Assembly: GCA_964020975.1 (NCBI GenBank)
Contig: OZ026620.1
Span: forward strand, 75,079,600-75,143,599
DNA from: Hermodice carunculata
Lineage: Eukaryota; Annelida; Polychaeta; Eunicida; Amphinomidae
DNA length: 64,000 nt
Direction: 5' to 3'
Part shown: one piece after another, positions 13,112 through 24,904 of the stretch
Numbering within the stretch: position 1 is the first letter of the stretch
Layout of the letters: the number at the start of each line of letters is the position of its first letter
Made by a program: the position numbers and the translations under genes
Notes under the pieces: generated by a model
Databases searched by the model: none
The model's input: the letters and a program-made list of their open reading frames with translations, nothing else
What the model was told of the DNA's origin: nothing

Positions 13112-13131
13112 ACTCTCTCTCTCTCTCCATC

Positions 13132-13212
<81 letters not shown>
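13112..13212. repeat. (CT)n microsatellite
   Basis: A dinucleotide run of about 100 bp, interrupted near its left end. Confidence 0.97.
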
Positions 13213-13214
<2 letters not shown>

Positions 13215-14049
13215 TTGTTGACCTAGTGGTTTTTGCAGTTCTCTCTTCATTTCTTTCCTCTTTCAGTTCGGCTTTGACTTGTTCCACGGTCTGAGCCTCA
13301 CGACTGACCAGATTGATGACTGGTTTGTTTACTCCTTCTTTCTTTCTGTTTGGTTCTGGATAAGGTGGGACAATGTAATATTTATCAGATGTGTAAGTAA
13401 CTTTTCCTTTGGCCATGTTGTCGAAAAAGGTGACCCAGTTGGACAAATCAGTCTTGTGTTGTGTATTATTATGCAATGCGTTTCAAATATAACACGCAAC
13501 TAAACTTTCCACTTGTAAGCTGTTCAGGTTGTAAGTCTTGATCTCTCAGATACACGTGCATCCTGTGTGCTGGATTCTGTACGATTTTAAGTGTGGTAAG
13601 GATCCACAAAGCTGAGGTCTACAACTTGGCTGTTTTCTACGGGTATCTGTCTCAACACGGTCCATTGTGCCTCACATATGTAGGATTCTTTGATCAGGTC
13701 AGAAGACACCACAATGTGTTCAGGTGTGGTTACAAACTTATTAAGATCAATCTCAGTGAGTGCACACACCCGAGTGGCTTTTAAGTCGATGATACCTGGT
13801 AACTGGACTGTAAACACTGCCGGATTATTTCTTGGAAAAATTCTTTTACAGTCTTCACTTAACAAAAATAGAAACACTTTATCCGTGGTGTCTTCTTATT
13901 GAATATAACCCACTGAACAGGTAAACTTTTGTACTTGTAGTGTCTACATCAATTGGTATAATTGCAGTATATTCTTTATCCACATTCCTCTATAATTCAA
14001 GGCTGACTTCAGTGCTACTTGCAATGTAATCTTGTCATGTTGCATCACT

Positions 14050-14330
14050 CATTCTATTGTATTTGTATATTTTTGTCCAGAACCACTTTCTAGTAGCCAT
14101 TACCCTATTCCACAGTCCGAACTCTTTACTGTCCATAACCTAATCTGTCTAACCTATATACATATGGAATTACTATTGTCCATATTGCACACGTTCCTCT
14201 GTAGAAGTTTGATATGGGTGTATTGGCCCAAATACATTAAAGGGTCTTCAGCGGGTAGCTACTCAGAACATGTTTCGGAGCCTATACCCGTACATGTCTC
14301 TCTGAGTAGCGGCCCCTTGTCGAAGCTAAA
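14050..14330 (+). mobile_element. short dispersed element (copy 1 of 3), tail with inverted repeat
   Basis: It shares ttttgtccagaacca, tagtagccattacccta, ccatattgcacacg and gggtcttcagcgggta with 19424-19178 (inverted) and, for the first 150 bp, with 30345-30500. Its tail has the inverted pair gtagctactcagaacatgt / acatgtctctctgagtag. No coding capacity. Confidence 0.65.
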
Positions 14331-14892
14331 TATTCAGCAAAGACAACCCACATATGATGAATAAATATGAACGGGGCAAATGATGAATTAGTTAAATATG
14401 TGAAGTTTTGCTTAGTAATGCAGAACTTTATTATGAAAAAAGAACACCTGTCAAGCAAAACATAACTACTAGATTTATACGGTACAAGTTCAGATAAGAA
14501 CAATTTGACTTACCCCTGAACAAGTATGAACCCTTTCAAGCTGGATAGCTTATCCTAGTTGAATCACCTGCCAGTGTATAACTGAAGTTGAAATAAAATG
14601 CGGCACAATATGCAGTCCCAGTTAATGTAAAATAAACAGTTGCAGCTATACCACCTGTACAAATCGTGGAAAATCCTAACAAGTACTTCAACAATGGACA
14701 TCCTCCACCAGAAATGTAAAACAAACTCCATGTTGACACCTACTCATCACTTTGAAAGTCTCCAAACAATTAAGCTCTATTTCACTGCCAACCGTGAGTC
14801 AATGTTTCAACGTAATGGGTCAGGTTGGTTACATTTGAGACAATACAGTCAATTTTTGAGTATTTTTTTTTTAATTGAGTAAATCTGCGTTT

Positions 14893-15515
14893 AGGCACGT
14901 CAGAGAAGAATGAAAGCATTAGCATTTATGTCAAAAACATGTTATCACAAAAAATTTTCTCAACACGATTTTAAGTATGATGAGACAAACTTGTAACTGT
15001 CGTAGGCCGCTGCTTGCTACCGATAGCCCCAGGGAGATTTAATCTGACAGAAAACGTATAAGCCTAAAATGTCTAAGAGTGAATATTAAAACAGAATGAT
15101 GCCAAAAGATAAAATTAAGTAGCAAAACAGGCAAGTCTAAAAACTGTAAAATTATTGTAGCCAAACTTTCTAATAATCTTTGTATATTAACAGCAAAATA
15201 ATCAGGGCAAGTCAGAAAAGAATGAAAGTCATTAGTATTTAAGTCAGTAGAATGCAACCAAAATATAATATTTCTTAACCAGATATCAAGTACAATTAGG
15301 CAAGCTTGTAACTATCGTAGGCCGTTGCTTGCTACCAAAAGCCACCGGGGGCTCAACTTAACAGAAAACAAGCTAGCCTAAAATGTCTCATAAGTAAACA
15401 TTAAAACTGAATGATGCCAAAAGATAAAATCAAGTAGCAAAACAGGCAAGTCTAAAATCTCTAAAATTATTGAAGCCAAACTTTTTGACATTCTCTGGAT
15501 ATTTACAGCAAAATT
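14893..15515. repeat. tandem duplication, about 311-bp unit, two copies
   Basis: The units begin at 14893 and 15204 and share caagtcag/aagaatgaaag, cttgtaact.tcgtaggccg, aatgatgccaaaagataaaa and agcaaaacaggcaagtcta blocks. They lie inside the Polinton span and show no recognised coding. Confidence 0.75.
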
Positions 15516-16229
15516 TGTAGAAATATTTTATTAAAAATACATGTTTGACTCCTCTTGACGCCAGTTTATTGTAAATAAATTTGTCTCCAGATGCAAAATC
15601 CTGAAATTGAGAACAAATACGACCAAATCTCAAAATCTGTGACAAAAAGTATTATATCCAATAGTTTCCGAAATATTACTGGCCAAAAAAAATTGATATC
15701 AAAATCCCCTTTCATCTCATCTTTATGTGTATCTATTAAATTATTATTGGTTTGTTTGTGTACTTTATGTACACCATTTCCAGTTATGTCTGAAATATTG
15801 TTTATGCCAAGTTCATTTTTCAAAACATCCAGATTATATTTTTTGCGGATGATCCCATAATTGTTACCTGCCTTATCAATCTATGTAACTCATAATGACG
15901 TGTTCCACCTACCAATGGTTCTGATCAGAAGCATGACTCATCGGTATACTTTGCAGTTCCTCCCCAGTAATACAAGGTGGCCTTTGGCTTGTCTTTTGTT
16001 ACAAGGCAGGAATAAATCTAGCTTGTTTTGCCACTGTTGTCTCTCTTGGCTGTTAAGACCATGCACATTCCTTAGATGTGTTTATAAATGCAGAAAATTC
16101 TGCTTGTCACAAAGTGGGCAAAAATTTTACCTAGATGCCCCATGTTGTTATCATTTGTATGAACTATTATAAGCTTCTTATAATATTTCACAGTTCCCCC
16201 ACCCCATCAATATGCTACTTTGTTTCCCA

Positions 16230-16445
16230 GAAGCTCATACTGAGCAGCATAGCCACCACAGCAGGATAATACTGAGCAGCATAACCATCACAGCAGGATA
16301 ATACTGAGCAGCATAACCATCACAGCAGGATAATACTGAGCAGCATAACCATCACAGCAGGATAATACTGAGCAGCATAACCATCACAGCAGGATAATAC
16401 TGAGCAGCATAACCATCACATCAGGATAATACTGAGCAGCATAAC
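16230..16445. repeat. 32-bp minisatellite
   Basis: Six to seven nearly identical head-to-tail units beginning actgagcagcataaccatca and ending cagcaggataat. Edge units are more diverged than central ones. Confidence 0.95.
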
Positions 16446-18225
16446 CAATCAAACAGCACAATCTTGAGCAGCATGGAAATTTCAGCAGAACATTACTCAA
16501 CAGCAAAATAGTTCACCAGTTCAAGAGCATAACCATACACTGGCTGCAACTTAGTCTTCTTCGGATGATTCATCTGACTCCTCTGTCTCATAGTCTTTGA
16601 TGAGCTGTTAACAAGAAGTTTCTCTTTTTAGTGCTGCATGCATGGCTTCCTGCCATCCCATGTCTTCTTCTTCATCCATCAGCTGAAGAATGTGTGTTTT
16701 TTTTTTCCTGGATTTATTTGTGCAGTTTATTTTGCTCGAGATCATACCGGAATTCCCACCATCTAGTATACTTGGATCTCATAATTTTAGCAAACCTTGG
16801 CAGCAAGTCGTCATAGGCCATCTCCTTGGATTCACTTGGTGCCATGCCTTCAGACCTGTATGATTGTACCTTAGCGTCATAATCATCTTGCATGTCATCC
16901 AGCACCTCCGTGATCAGTGGATTGAAGACTGAGTTGTCTTGGTCATCAGCAGTTTCGTCTTCATTGTCTTCACCTTCTTGATCACTCCAGTTCAACCAGT
17001 CTATTTTGGCTCTTTTAGATTTGGGTTCCTCATTGTCACTGGGCTCCTTGTTTCAGTGTATCTCTATACACCAGTTAGTTAAATGACGTTGCAATTCATG
17101 CACGTCAGTAAATATAATACCACAATAATCACTGGAAGCCATCTCTGTAATGTTTCCTTCTTCAGCTCTTTGCAACCCTACGGGGCCAACACGGTGACTG
17201 TCGAATTTAATGTCTGCTTCTAGCTGAAGTGTGTTGGATTTGTACTTATAGATTGTGGTCTTCTCCTGCGTTGATGCGGGGGTCTCCCCTTGTTTCTCGT
17301 CTGCTGCAGATAACATATATGGGGGGGGGGGGTCTGCTTGACCCTTTCTCGGGTCTCACATATTGCTTCCTTTCTGTCAGCAGGCAAGATGTCTGGTTTT
17401 AATAGTAGTGTTCAGTAGTTTCTGGCTTGAGATCCACCAATAAATACCCTTAAGGCTTGGCTGTGGCGTTCTTGTATTCATCCATCATGTATTTGGGTTT
17501 GTAGGAAAACATGTGCTAAGTCATGGTTTTCATTTATTGTTGATCAGCTGGCATATTGAACAAAATAAGATAATGACAATTCTACACATAGGCACTGTAT
17601 TTGGCTCGTAGAAGTTTGCATCAATACAATGACACTCAGATTCCGATGGTGGCTTCCTTTGGTAAATAAATCTGTGATTTTTGTACCTTTCCTAACTTCA
17701 CTCGTCAGATCATCAAACACCAGCATATTTCTGATTCTCGTGTCTAGAAAACTGTCTTGGTCCAAATTTGGAGGTATGCCTGATATAAACTCGATTCCGG
17801 ATATGCTCCCCTGCATCTCAGTATACAAAGGTTGCCAATGGCTGTAACAAATGATGATTCTCTGAGGTGGTTGTTCAATGGTCCATTTTGCTGCCTGCTC
17901 AAGTCTGTTCAGGTAAACCATCTTACCAAATCCAGTAGGGGCCGCCACACAACCACAATAAAAGGGTATTTGAAGGTGAAATGTGATGACGTGTCCAAAT
18001 CTAGCCCTTGTCCACCCTTGGTCTCCAAAACAGGATCCCTTGTCCATCTGAGAATAGCCTGATATCCAACTTGAATGGGTTACACTATGTACAGCTTGCT
18101 TCAACCTTCTTTGTCTTCTTTCACTGTTAAGTCCATTGGTATCACGTAGATTTATGAATACGGATGTAGGAGATCAGTATTACCACACATCGGGCAATTC
18201 TTTCTTTTTTTACCCATCATCACTA

Positions 18226-18253
18226 TTGTGTGTGTGTGTGTGTGTGTGCGTGC

Positions 18254-18297
<44 letters not shown>

Positions 18298-18320
18298 GTG
18301 TGTGTGTGTGTGTCTGTGTG
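18226..18320. repeat. (GT)n microsatellite with GTGC variants
   Basis: A run of about 95 bp. It is followed at 18360-18585 by a degenerate short-period repeat built of cagcacaca and cagaa words. Confidence 0.95.
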
Positions 18321-18359
18321 ACTACTATGGGATTTTTTTCCAACATGCTTGAAAATGTA

Positions 18360-18585
18360 GTGTCCCAAAACAGCACACAAAACAGCCCAACAGGATATAG
18401 AACAGCGCAACTGCACACACAACAGCACACAGATCAGCAAATCAGCATTCAGAACAGCAAACAGAACAGCACACACAACAGCAGAACAACACACATAACA
18501 GCATACAGAAGGGCACAGCAGTACAAACATCACGCAGAACAGCACACACAACAGTACACAGAACAGCACAACAGCACATCAATAG
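18360..18585. repeat. degenerate CAGCACACA-type short tandem repeat
   Basis: About twenty irregular repeats of acagcac, acagaac and acacaacag words, with a period of roughly 10-12 bp. It accounts for the Cys/Val-rich open frame on the minus strand and the Gln/His/Asn-rich one on the plus strand. Confidence 0.8.
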
Positions 18586-19129
18586 TAAACACATTTTCCT
18601 TTTCTTTTTCAAAGGAGAGAAAAGTGTTCAGACGCAAAAAATAAATTATTTGTGAAACTATATACTGGCCTGTTGTCACGTTTGTGTTTGATGTTTTTTA
18701 TCAAAATTGGACACAGCATAAACTTTGTTTAAAGTTTGACTGTATTTTCACAATGGGAATGAACGACTGAATGTACAGTGCTTTGTTTCCATTTCTGACT
18801 GGTTTGAATGTTGACTGCATTTTGTATTTATGAATAGTGAAAATACAGTGTTTTGTTTCCATTTTGAGGACAGTTTGCTGTGACTGTTGTACATGTATAC
18901 ATCAGATATGTATAAGAAATTGCCCAAAACTATTTTATCAATGAGATGGTGGATAATGAGAACAAGCATAACCTTGACCCAATGAGGTCTTAGCAATGAA
19001 CAGCTGTAACCTTACCTTGGGTTGACTCGGCGTGTTGACCTGGTGAAAACTCACGCAGGAGCCTTGTGTAGGCTAGCAGTATTATGCCTACTTGTGTAGT
19101 TTCGTGCATGCCTCTATGATTTTTGCAAC

Positions 19130-19535
19130 TGAGCAGTAATAATCTGAGCGCATTTGGACGTGTCTGCTGATGTCACATATACGAGTATAGGCTCCCAAAC
19201 ATGTTCTGAGTAGTTACCCGCTGAAGACCCTTTAACTTACTTGGGATAATACAGCCCTTGTCAACATTTTACAGAAGGACGTGTGCAATATAGACAATAG
19301 AACTTCCATATTTATATAGGTTACACAGTGACAGGTTAGCTTATGGAGAGTAAAGAGTTTGGATTGCAGAATAGGGTAATGACTACTAGGAAGTGGTTCT
19401 GGACAAAAAGACACAAATACAAAGAGCCCAATTCCAATGTGTGTACGGATTATCATGTTATATTCGCGGATCTGCTAAAACATGTTAAGATCTAGGTGCA
19501 TCATAAAAAAGAAAGCTTGGTAAGATTCATTACCA
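19130..19535 (-). repeat. inverted repeat flanking the Polinton fossil, right copy with insertion
   Basis: It matches 12628-12795 in reverse complement, but the match is split: 19130-19177 pairs with 12736-12795 and 19425-19535 pairs with 12628-12735. Between them lies a copy of the short dispersed element (19178-19424). The outer edge of this repeat abuts the long-TIR structure that starts at 19536. Confidence 0.65.
19178..19424 (-). mobile_element. short dispersed element (copy 2 of 3), inserted
   Basis: A 247-bp copy, inverse to the one at 14050. The undisrupted target is visible at 12735/12736, so both ends are defined by the empty site. No clear target duplication is seen. Confidence 0.7.
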
Positions 19536-20425
19536 CTTATATAAAAACGGGCCGGTACTTTCGGACCTGTATTCACTATCGGGGCAACCTTCTCCATTAA
19601 GCTCCATCTATGACGCAATGGGGTGCTTGGCAGTCAACCTAATGGTGCCACTTAGCGGGGGGGGGGGGGAGCGACTTCAATGTCTGATACAAAATCCCTA
19701 TTCTAGGGCCTACAACTGGTAACTGTTTGTTGTTGTATTTACATATTCAGATAATGCTCACTCGTGAAAAGTCCCATTATATATTGTACATTACATTCAT
19801 TTGACAAATTAACCTAATCACACATATATTTTGGATACTACCTTTTCAAAATATCCATGACTGCCATTTTGCAGATTGTGAATTCCGCACCTAATGGTTT
19901 GTAAATGAGCACTGGGACGATCTTGTGGGGGGTGGGGGTTATAATATATGAAACCAAAAGTACATATTTTGCAAATTTTTCAGAGCATCAATAATGATAT
20001 GACATATGCTGTGGCCGCGATTAATTTTGATATCCGAATCAAATGTCTTTTGGTGTGACTGCCCCACAATCAATACATTAATTGCCCAATGGTCAAAATG
20101 ACGCTCACCATCAGCCATGATCGTGTCGTGTTGTGTTGTATTTGGATTTGTAACTAACGTTGATAACTGCTACAGACACAACCGAGCGGGCGGATTAAAG
20201 TTAAGATAGTAAGTCATCTTTTGAAAATACGTTGAGTACCGTTTCCCCTGGTAACTGGGAGAACGGACACCTGGAACCTAGCGAAATATTAAATACCTAT
20301 CACCGCACCACTGGCACCGTGGCTATACGCAGGAGCAATGCTTTTTTTTCCCTGCCCAAGCTATCTGTCCAGACAAGTGGAAATAAAATGCTGTGTTTGA
20401 GTTGACACAGCTGCAAAATAACGAC
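19536..20425 (+). repeat. left terminal inverted repeat of the 7.7-kb structure
   Basis: Pairs with 27246-26305. The arms differ by small gaps (for example a G run near 19659 in this arm only) and many substitutions, which indicates age. Confidence 0.75.
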
Positions 20426-20439
20426 ACTCGTTGGCCAGC

Positions 20440-20905
20440 GTTTCTATTAACTTACAAGTTGGTTACGGTTGATTCGAACGACCGCTTATTTTTACGGGTG
20501 GTCGTTTATATAACTTAAAAGTTGGTTACGGTTGATTATAACGACCGCTTTTTTTAACTGGTGGTTGTTTGTGCGGTTAATTTTCTGGCCGTTGGTCGCC
20601 TGTTGCAGGTGGTCCAGGGATGTCTAACTGGAGCATTGTGGCATATTTTGCTTCACAATTCTTGAAAAATGCTAGAGAATTTATCCAAAATAAGTGTTTC
20701 TCATGTGATAAAGTTGAGAAAATGCTCCACGGACCTAAATTTTGCTAGGCCTACAGAGATTTCTAGTTGGACAGCACTGTGGTCGTTTGCGTCAGGTCAT
20801 TTAACATTGCATAAGCGGCCGTGCCAAGGAAAACTGGTCGTTTTGACCAGGTGGTCGCCCAACCCCGGGGACTGGGGTCGGTAACTGAAGGTTCTACTGT
20901 ACCAT
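20440..20905. repeat. subrepeats with gacc/ggtcgtt words ending ggttctactgta
   Basis: A diverged direct repeat (gttggttacggttgatt at 20458 and 20521) is followed by ggtggtcg words, and the block ends in ggttctactgtacc. Ends reading TACAGTAGAACC in inverse are common in pogo/Tigger-like non-autonomous elements, but I found no partner end. Confidence 0.4.
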
Positions 20906-22044
20906 GATTATACTACGCAGAACTTGCCAGGGTATATCAAAGAGAAAGAATATAAGAACATTTTCAAAAATAAGGTGAAATCATTCTTGATGCATGAGAT
21001 GGGAGGGACCGCTTTATATATTTATAATTTCAGTATCTTATTATTACAAAAAATTATGCCTTTGGTGTTTTTATTTATTTATTTATATATTAATTTATTG
21101 AAAATTCAGGTATATCTTTTAATGTATAAATAATTATGCATTTCAGCTACAAACCTGTGCAAAGCAACTTAACATTTTTCTGTCTTGATAGACTTGCTAT
21201 TTTCATGTTGTGGTCCATCAGGGTAATAAGCCGAGGCAAGATTCCATAGGCTTTTGCTGCTCCCATTTCATTTTCATGCATCATAGTTTGATGTGCTTTT
21301 AGCAATTATATAGCCCCATGCTAGCATATGTGTCTTAATATACATGTATTTTATAGATTTTATGCATTTTATTATTTCAATTATACACTCTTTTCACGTG
21401 CATGAATAAAATATTGTTAATCAACCAATCAATCAACATTCAGTGCTAAAAGTTTAGTACATTTCGGCCGTTACCATTATGTTAATGTATTTTTTCCTCT
21501 TGCCTTTGTAGAGAAAATACACAACTGACTAATTGCAGGATAATTTATCTGTTAATTTACCCCGAATTAAAAAACACAATGAATATGTGTGCAAAACTTC
21601 TCGAAGGCATAAGACAAAAATTGTCTTATCTTAATTGGTAACATGGCCATGGTCTTTTTTCAATTATTTTTGTTTTTTTACTAATTTTTGCCATCAAATT
21701 TTTGTACAATCTGTAGGAAAATAGCCAAATCAGTGGGCCTACAATAATGAGTAAAATGTTGTGATTTCGTCAACCATGTCAAAACAAGATTTTCCACTCG
21801 AAGCTCACCAGAATGCACAATTTTGCATGCTCTAATTCAAAATTTTTGGGGGGGTTGGGGTTGGGGGCATGCCCCCAGATCCAGCATGCCTTCGGGCACT
21901 CACTTTGGCCCTTTGCGCCACTGAAAAAATTAATGTACTTTTTTGGTCTCTCACTGGAGTTTCTAGCATTGGCCTGGTTCGATCAATTTTTATTAGGGAA
22001 GGGCGGCTTGAAAGTACTTGGGGGGGGGGGGGTTGTTTCATTAA

Positions 22045-22711
22045 TTTAGCGTTGGGCCTTTTTAGTAGGGTCAGTCAGGCTACCTGGAACCACTCATATA
22101 TTTTTTTCAGGCCATAGCTAACTTGGATATTTGTTGAAACATGTTTAAAATGGATGTTCTTTCCACTTTTACACGTTGCCTCTTTTGACGTCAGTTTCAT
22201 TTGTTACCTGGGCGCAGCCAGAGGCATGTACTTGTATTAAGTAAAGACTTGTTTTGATGATAAAAGGAAACGTCCATTGTATTGTATCAGATGTGTATCG
22301 ACTTGTTTTTAATAACAAAGTGTTATACTAGATAGACATGCATAGACATGTTTTGATTAGAAAAGGAATGCCCATGGAATCAGATGTGTATGGGCAAGTT
22401 ATACCACGCATATGAAAATACATTATAGGCAAGTTAATTAGGAAGAATGGTTAGGAAAATACATTCATTGTACATAAATTTTTCGGTCTGTCATAGCTGT
22501 CTAGCATGCTGTTTTCAGAGAAACATTTAATAGTAACAAAGAAATATAATTCTATACGAATATATACAAGATGATCACAATTTATAAAATACACAGAAAA
22601 TGCCACAATGTTTACAATTAAAATCCATATGATTCAGTGCCAAAGTGGTCCACCATCTTAGACAAAAAAAGCAAAACCAGAAAAACAAAAAAGAAACAAA
22701 AACAAAAACAA

Positions 22712-22742
<31 letters not shown>

Positions 22743-24884
22743 AAAAAAACAACCCCCCCCAAAAAAACTGAAAAAAAAAAAAAAAAAAAAAACCATACAT
22801 TTTGTCTGGCCCCTTTGGCAGGTCGTGACATGGCCTCACCCTTGATTCAATGTTACGCAAGAGTCCTACACACATAGGCCTATATCAAGGCGGGGTGTCA
22901 TGACATGTTCCACCATGTCTGGAAAAACTTTCAAAAAGTTGGTTTGACCCCTTGGGCTGTCAACATGTTGTTACGCAATATCTGTTAAAACATGCCCTTA
23001 GCCGGAGAGGACCGGATATATGTTATTGGCACACATTCGAGTTTTGTTCTGTGTCCAGACAGGTCGGAAAAGTATCCAACTCTACCCACCCCAAAACATG
23101 TCCCAATACGTGTTCATGCCATCATAATAAATTTTATTTTCATGATTTTACTATTTGTTTAGATACCCACCAGGCTATAATTTTAGGGCGGGGGTGGGGG
23201 TGGGGGGTGGGGGATTAGGTATATAGGCTAATGAGTCTATAAAGATTGCTATACTGTTGATGTTTGTGTGCTTTCGCTATTTTTGACTTCTCCCAAACCA
23301 CATGCTGGATTTTCTTCGCACTTGTTGCTATCTGTACCTTGCCTAGATTTTTCATTAACTTTGTTCCTTACATTGTGCTCCTGGTATTTTGTGATTTTTA
23401 AAGATTCTCCAGATAATACGAATTATTGGTAAGGGCACACAGACATGTTAGTATTGTTACCATAGAGATAGCAACAAATCTGACACATTGGCTTAAATCT
23501 CGGAAATTGTGGATCAAAGGCCCACGGTTATTCGAAACACTATTAGCAAAGTACCGGAAGGGGGTGGGGGCAGGGGTCATTTGGTCTTGATAATTTTGAC
23601 CTGGGGTCGCCTTCAAAAGTGAAACTGATGAACTGACTTATACCTTGATAATGGTTCATCTTAGGCCCATGACTATAATTAAATATGAACAGGAAAGTAC
23701 TTCCAGGGTTTCTCTTGGTGTTGCTAATTTTGACCTTGAGTGTCATTGAAAGGTCAACCTGACATATTTAGAGGATTTTGTATATGTTAGTAATAATGGA
23801 TCTTGTCAGTTTTCATATAAAAATGATGACTCCAGAACTACGAGAGTGGCGACTTTGCTATTGGAAACAGTGATGGTCAGCTAGCACTCCAAAAGGGTCA
23901 GCTTGACAGTGCACATGGGTGGCTCTGACGTCATATATTTAAGATATCAGGGCATTGTAGTTAGGCCTACTTGCATTGTTCTATTTATATGGAGGCGGGG
24001 GAGGGGGGAATTATTTCAGCTTCAATTGTCGCACATGGTGATGGTCATGTGTAGCTAACATATGAGGTGCATGTGACTGATCTTGACCCAATTCCTGGAG
24101 TCACATAGCTACTTGAATGAATTAGGCCTATGTTTTCGGTTGCAACTTGATCACTATTAGGGTATATTGTTTTGAATGGTCAATTGAAAACTATTGAGCC
24201 AGCAGTGAGATATTCGCACATGATGGTGGTCTAAAGGAAAGATGACCCTAATCCAACTCCCAAGGTCACAGGACCCCCGAGACACGACCAATTCGGTGTG
24301 TGCATCAAAGGTCAGCAGAGCCCATAACTATCACAGTCCTCTTGTTTGAAAAGTTATTCTTAGTCTAAGTCTAGTGTTTCGTGGCTACACGCTACGCCGA
24401 AAGTTGTCACATATGCCCATGCCGTGCAATTTGACAGGGTGTTTCGCGGAAACTATACCTAAAATTTTCAATTTCGATAGACTTTAGATTATTTTAGTCA
24501 ATTGAATAAGCATTTTAATTTTAACTGTTTCGAGAGAGAAGTACTGAAAATTAAAAAGCATGATAACAAAGTCAGGAAAGTCATAAATAGCTCGAACTGT
24601 TTTCCGTTGACAGCAAACACGTGACTACATACAGGTTTATACCACGTTTCATGTGGGTTTTGATGCTTGTATGTGGACGTTTATGTATTTTGCAAGTGCC
24701 TCCGTCTGTGCCCAGGTAGCAAGTTAAACTGACGCCAATAAAAATAATGTGTAAAAGGGCAAAGAACATCCATTTTAAACATGTTTCAACAAATATCCAA
24801 GTTTCCTAGGCTAAGGCCTAACAAAAATATATGTGTACTTCCGGTAACCTGACCGACCACACTGAAAAGGCCCGACCCTAAATA
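22045..24884. mobile_element. 2.8-kb element with terminal inverted repeats of about 200 bp, nested
   Basis: 22045-22245 and 24884-24640 are diverged reverse complements: gttgggcctt / gtcgggcctt at the tips, ttggatatttgttgaaacatg (exact, read in inverse at the right), aaaatggatgttctt and the acctgggc block. It sits between the arms of the 7.7-kb structure. Its interior includes a copy of the dispersed repeat seen at 11050-12625. No transposase is recognised. Confidence 0.65.
22250..23240 (+). repeat. dispersed repeat, copy 2 (inverse of 11.05-12.62 kb)
   Basis: Shared blocks in inverse orientation include aaaatacattNataggcaa, gttacgcaagagtcc, aacatgcccttagc and agatacccac. A poly-A/poly-C stretch (about 22665-22795) is present in this copy only. 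Confidence 0.65.
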
Positions 24885-24904
24885 AATTTTATGAAATAAC
24901 ATTC

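Larger units (their letters stand above)
13213..18110 (-). mobile_element. Polinton (Maverick)-type element, broken fossil
   Basis: All recognisable parts lie on the minus strand. At 18104-17544 is an FtsK/A32-like packaging ATPase region (Walker-type segments and FTKGSHHRNLSVIVLMQ, typical of Polinton ATPases). At 17316-17053 and 16995-16714 are two regions resembling uncharacterised Polinton proteins, the second acidic and the first with a Cys/His-rich end. Near 16140-16000 is a C2H2-finger-like region (FCPLCDKQ), and at 13877-13587 a region resembling the minor capsid (penton) protein (FTVQLPGIIDLKA). The element has many breaks, and its polymerase, integrase and major capsid were not found. 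It is much shorter than the usual 15-20 kb and looks old. Confidence 0.65.

Noticed and set aside
16230-16445. CRISPR-like array
   Set aside because: Units are contiguous with no unique spacers, and the genome is eukaryotic.
18152-18644. Cys/Val-rich, His/Thr-rich and Gln-rich open frames
   Set aside because: Translations of the GT microsatellite and the CAGCACACA repeat.
22575-22875. Phe-rich and Lys-rich open frames
   Set aside because: Produced by A and C homopolymer tracts.
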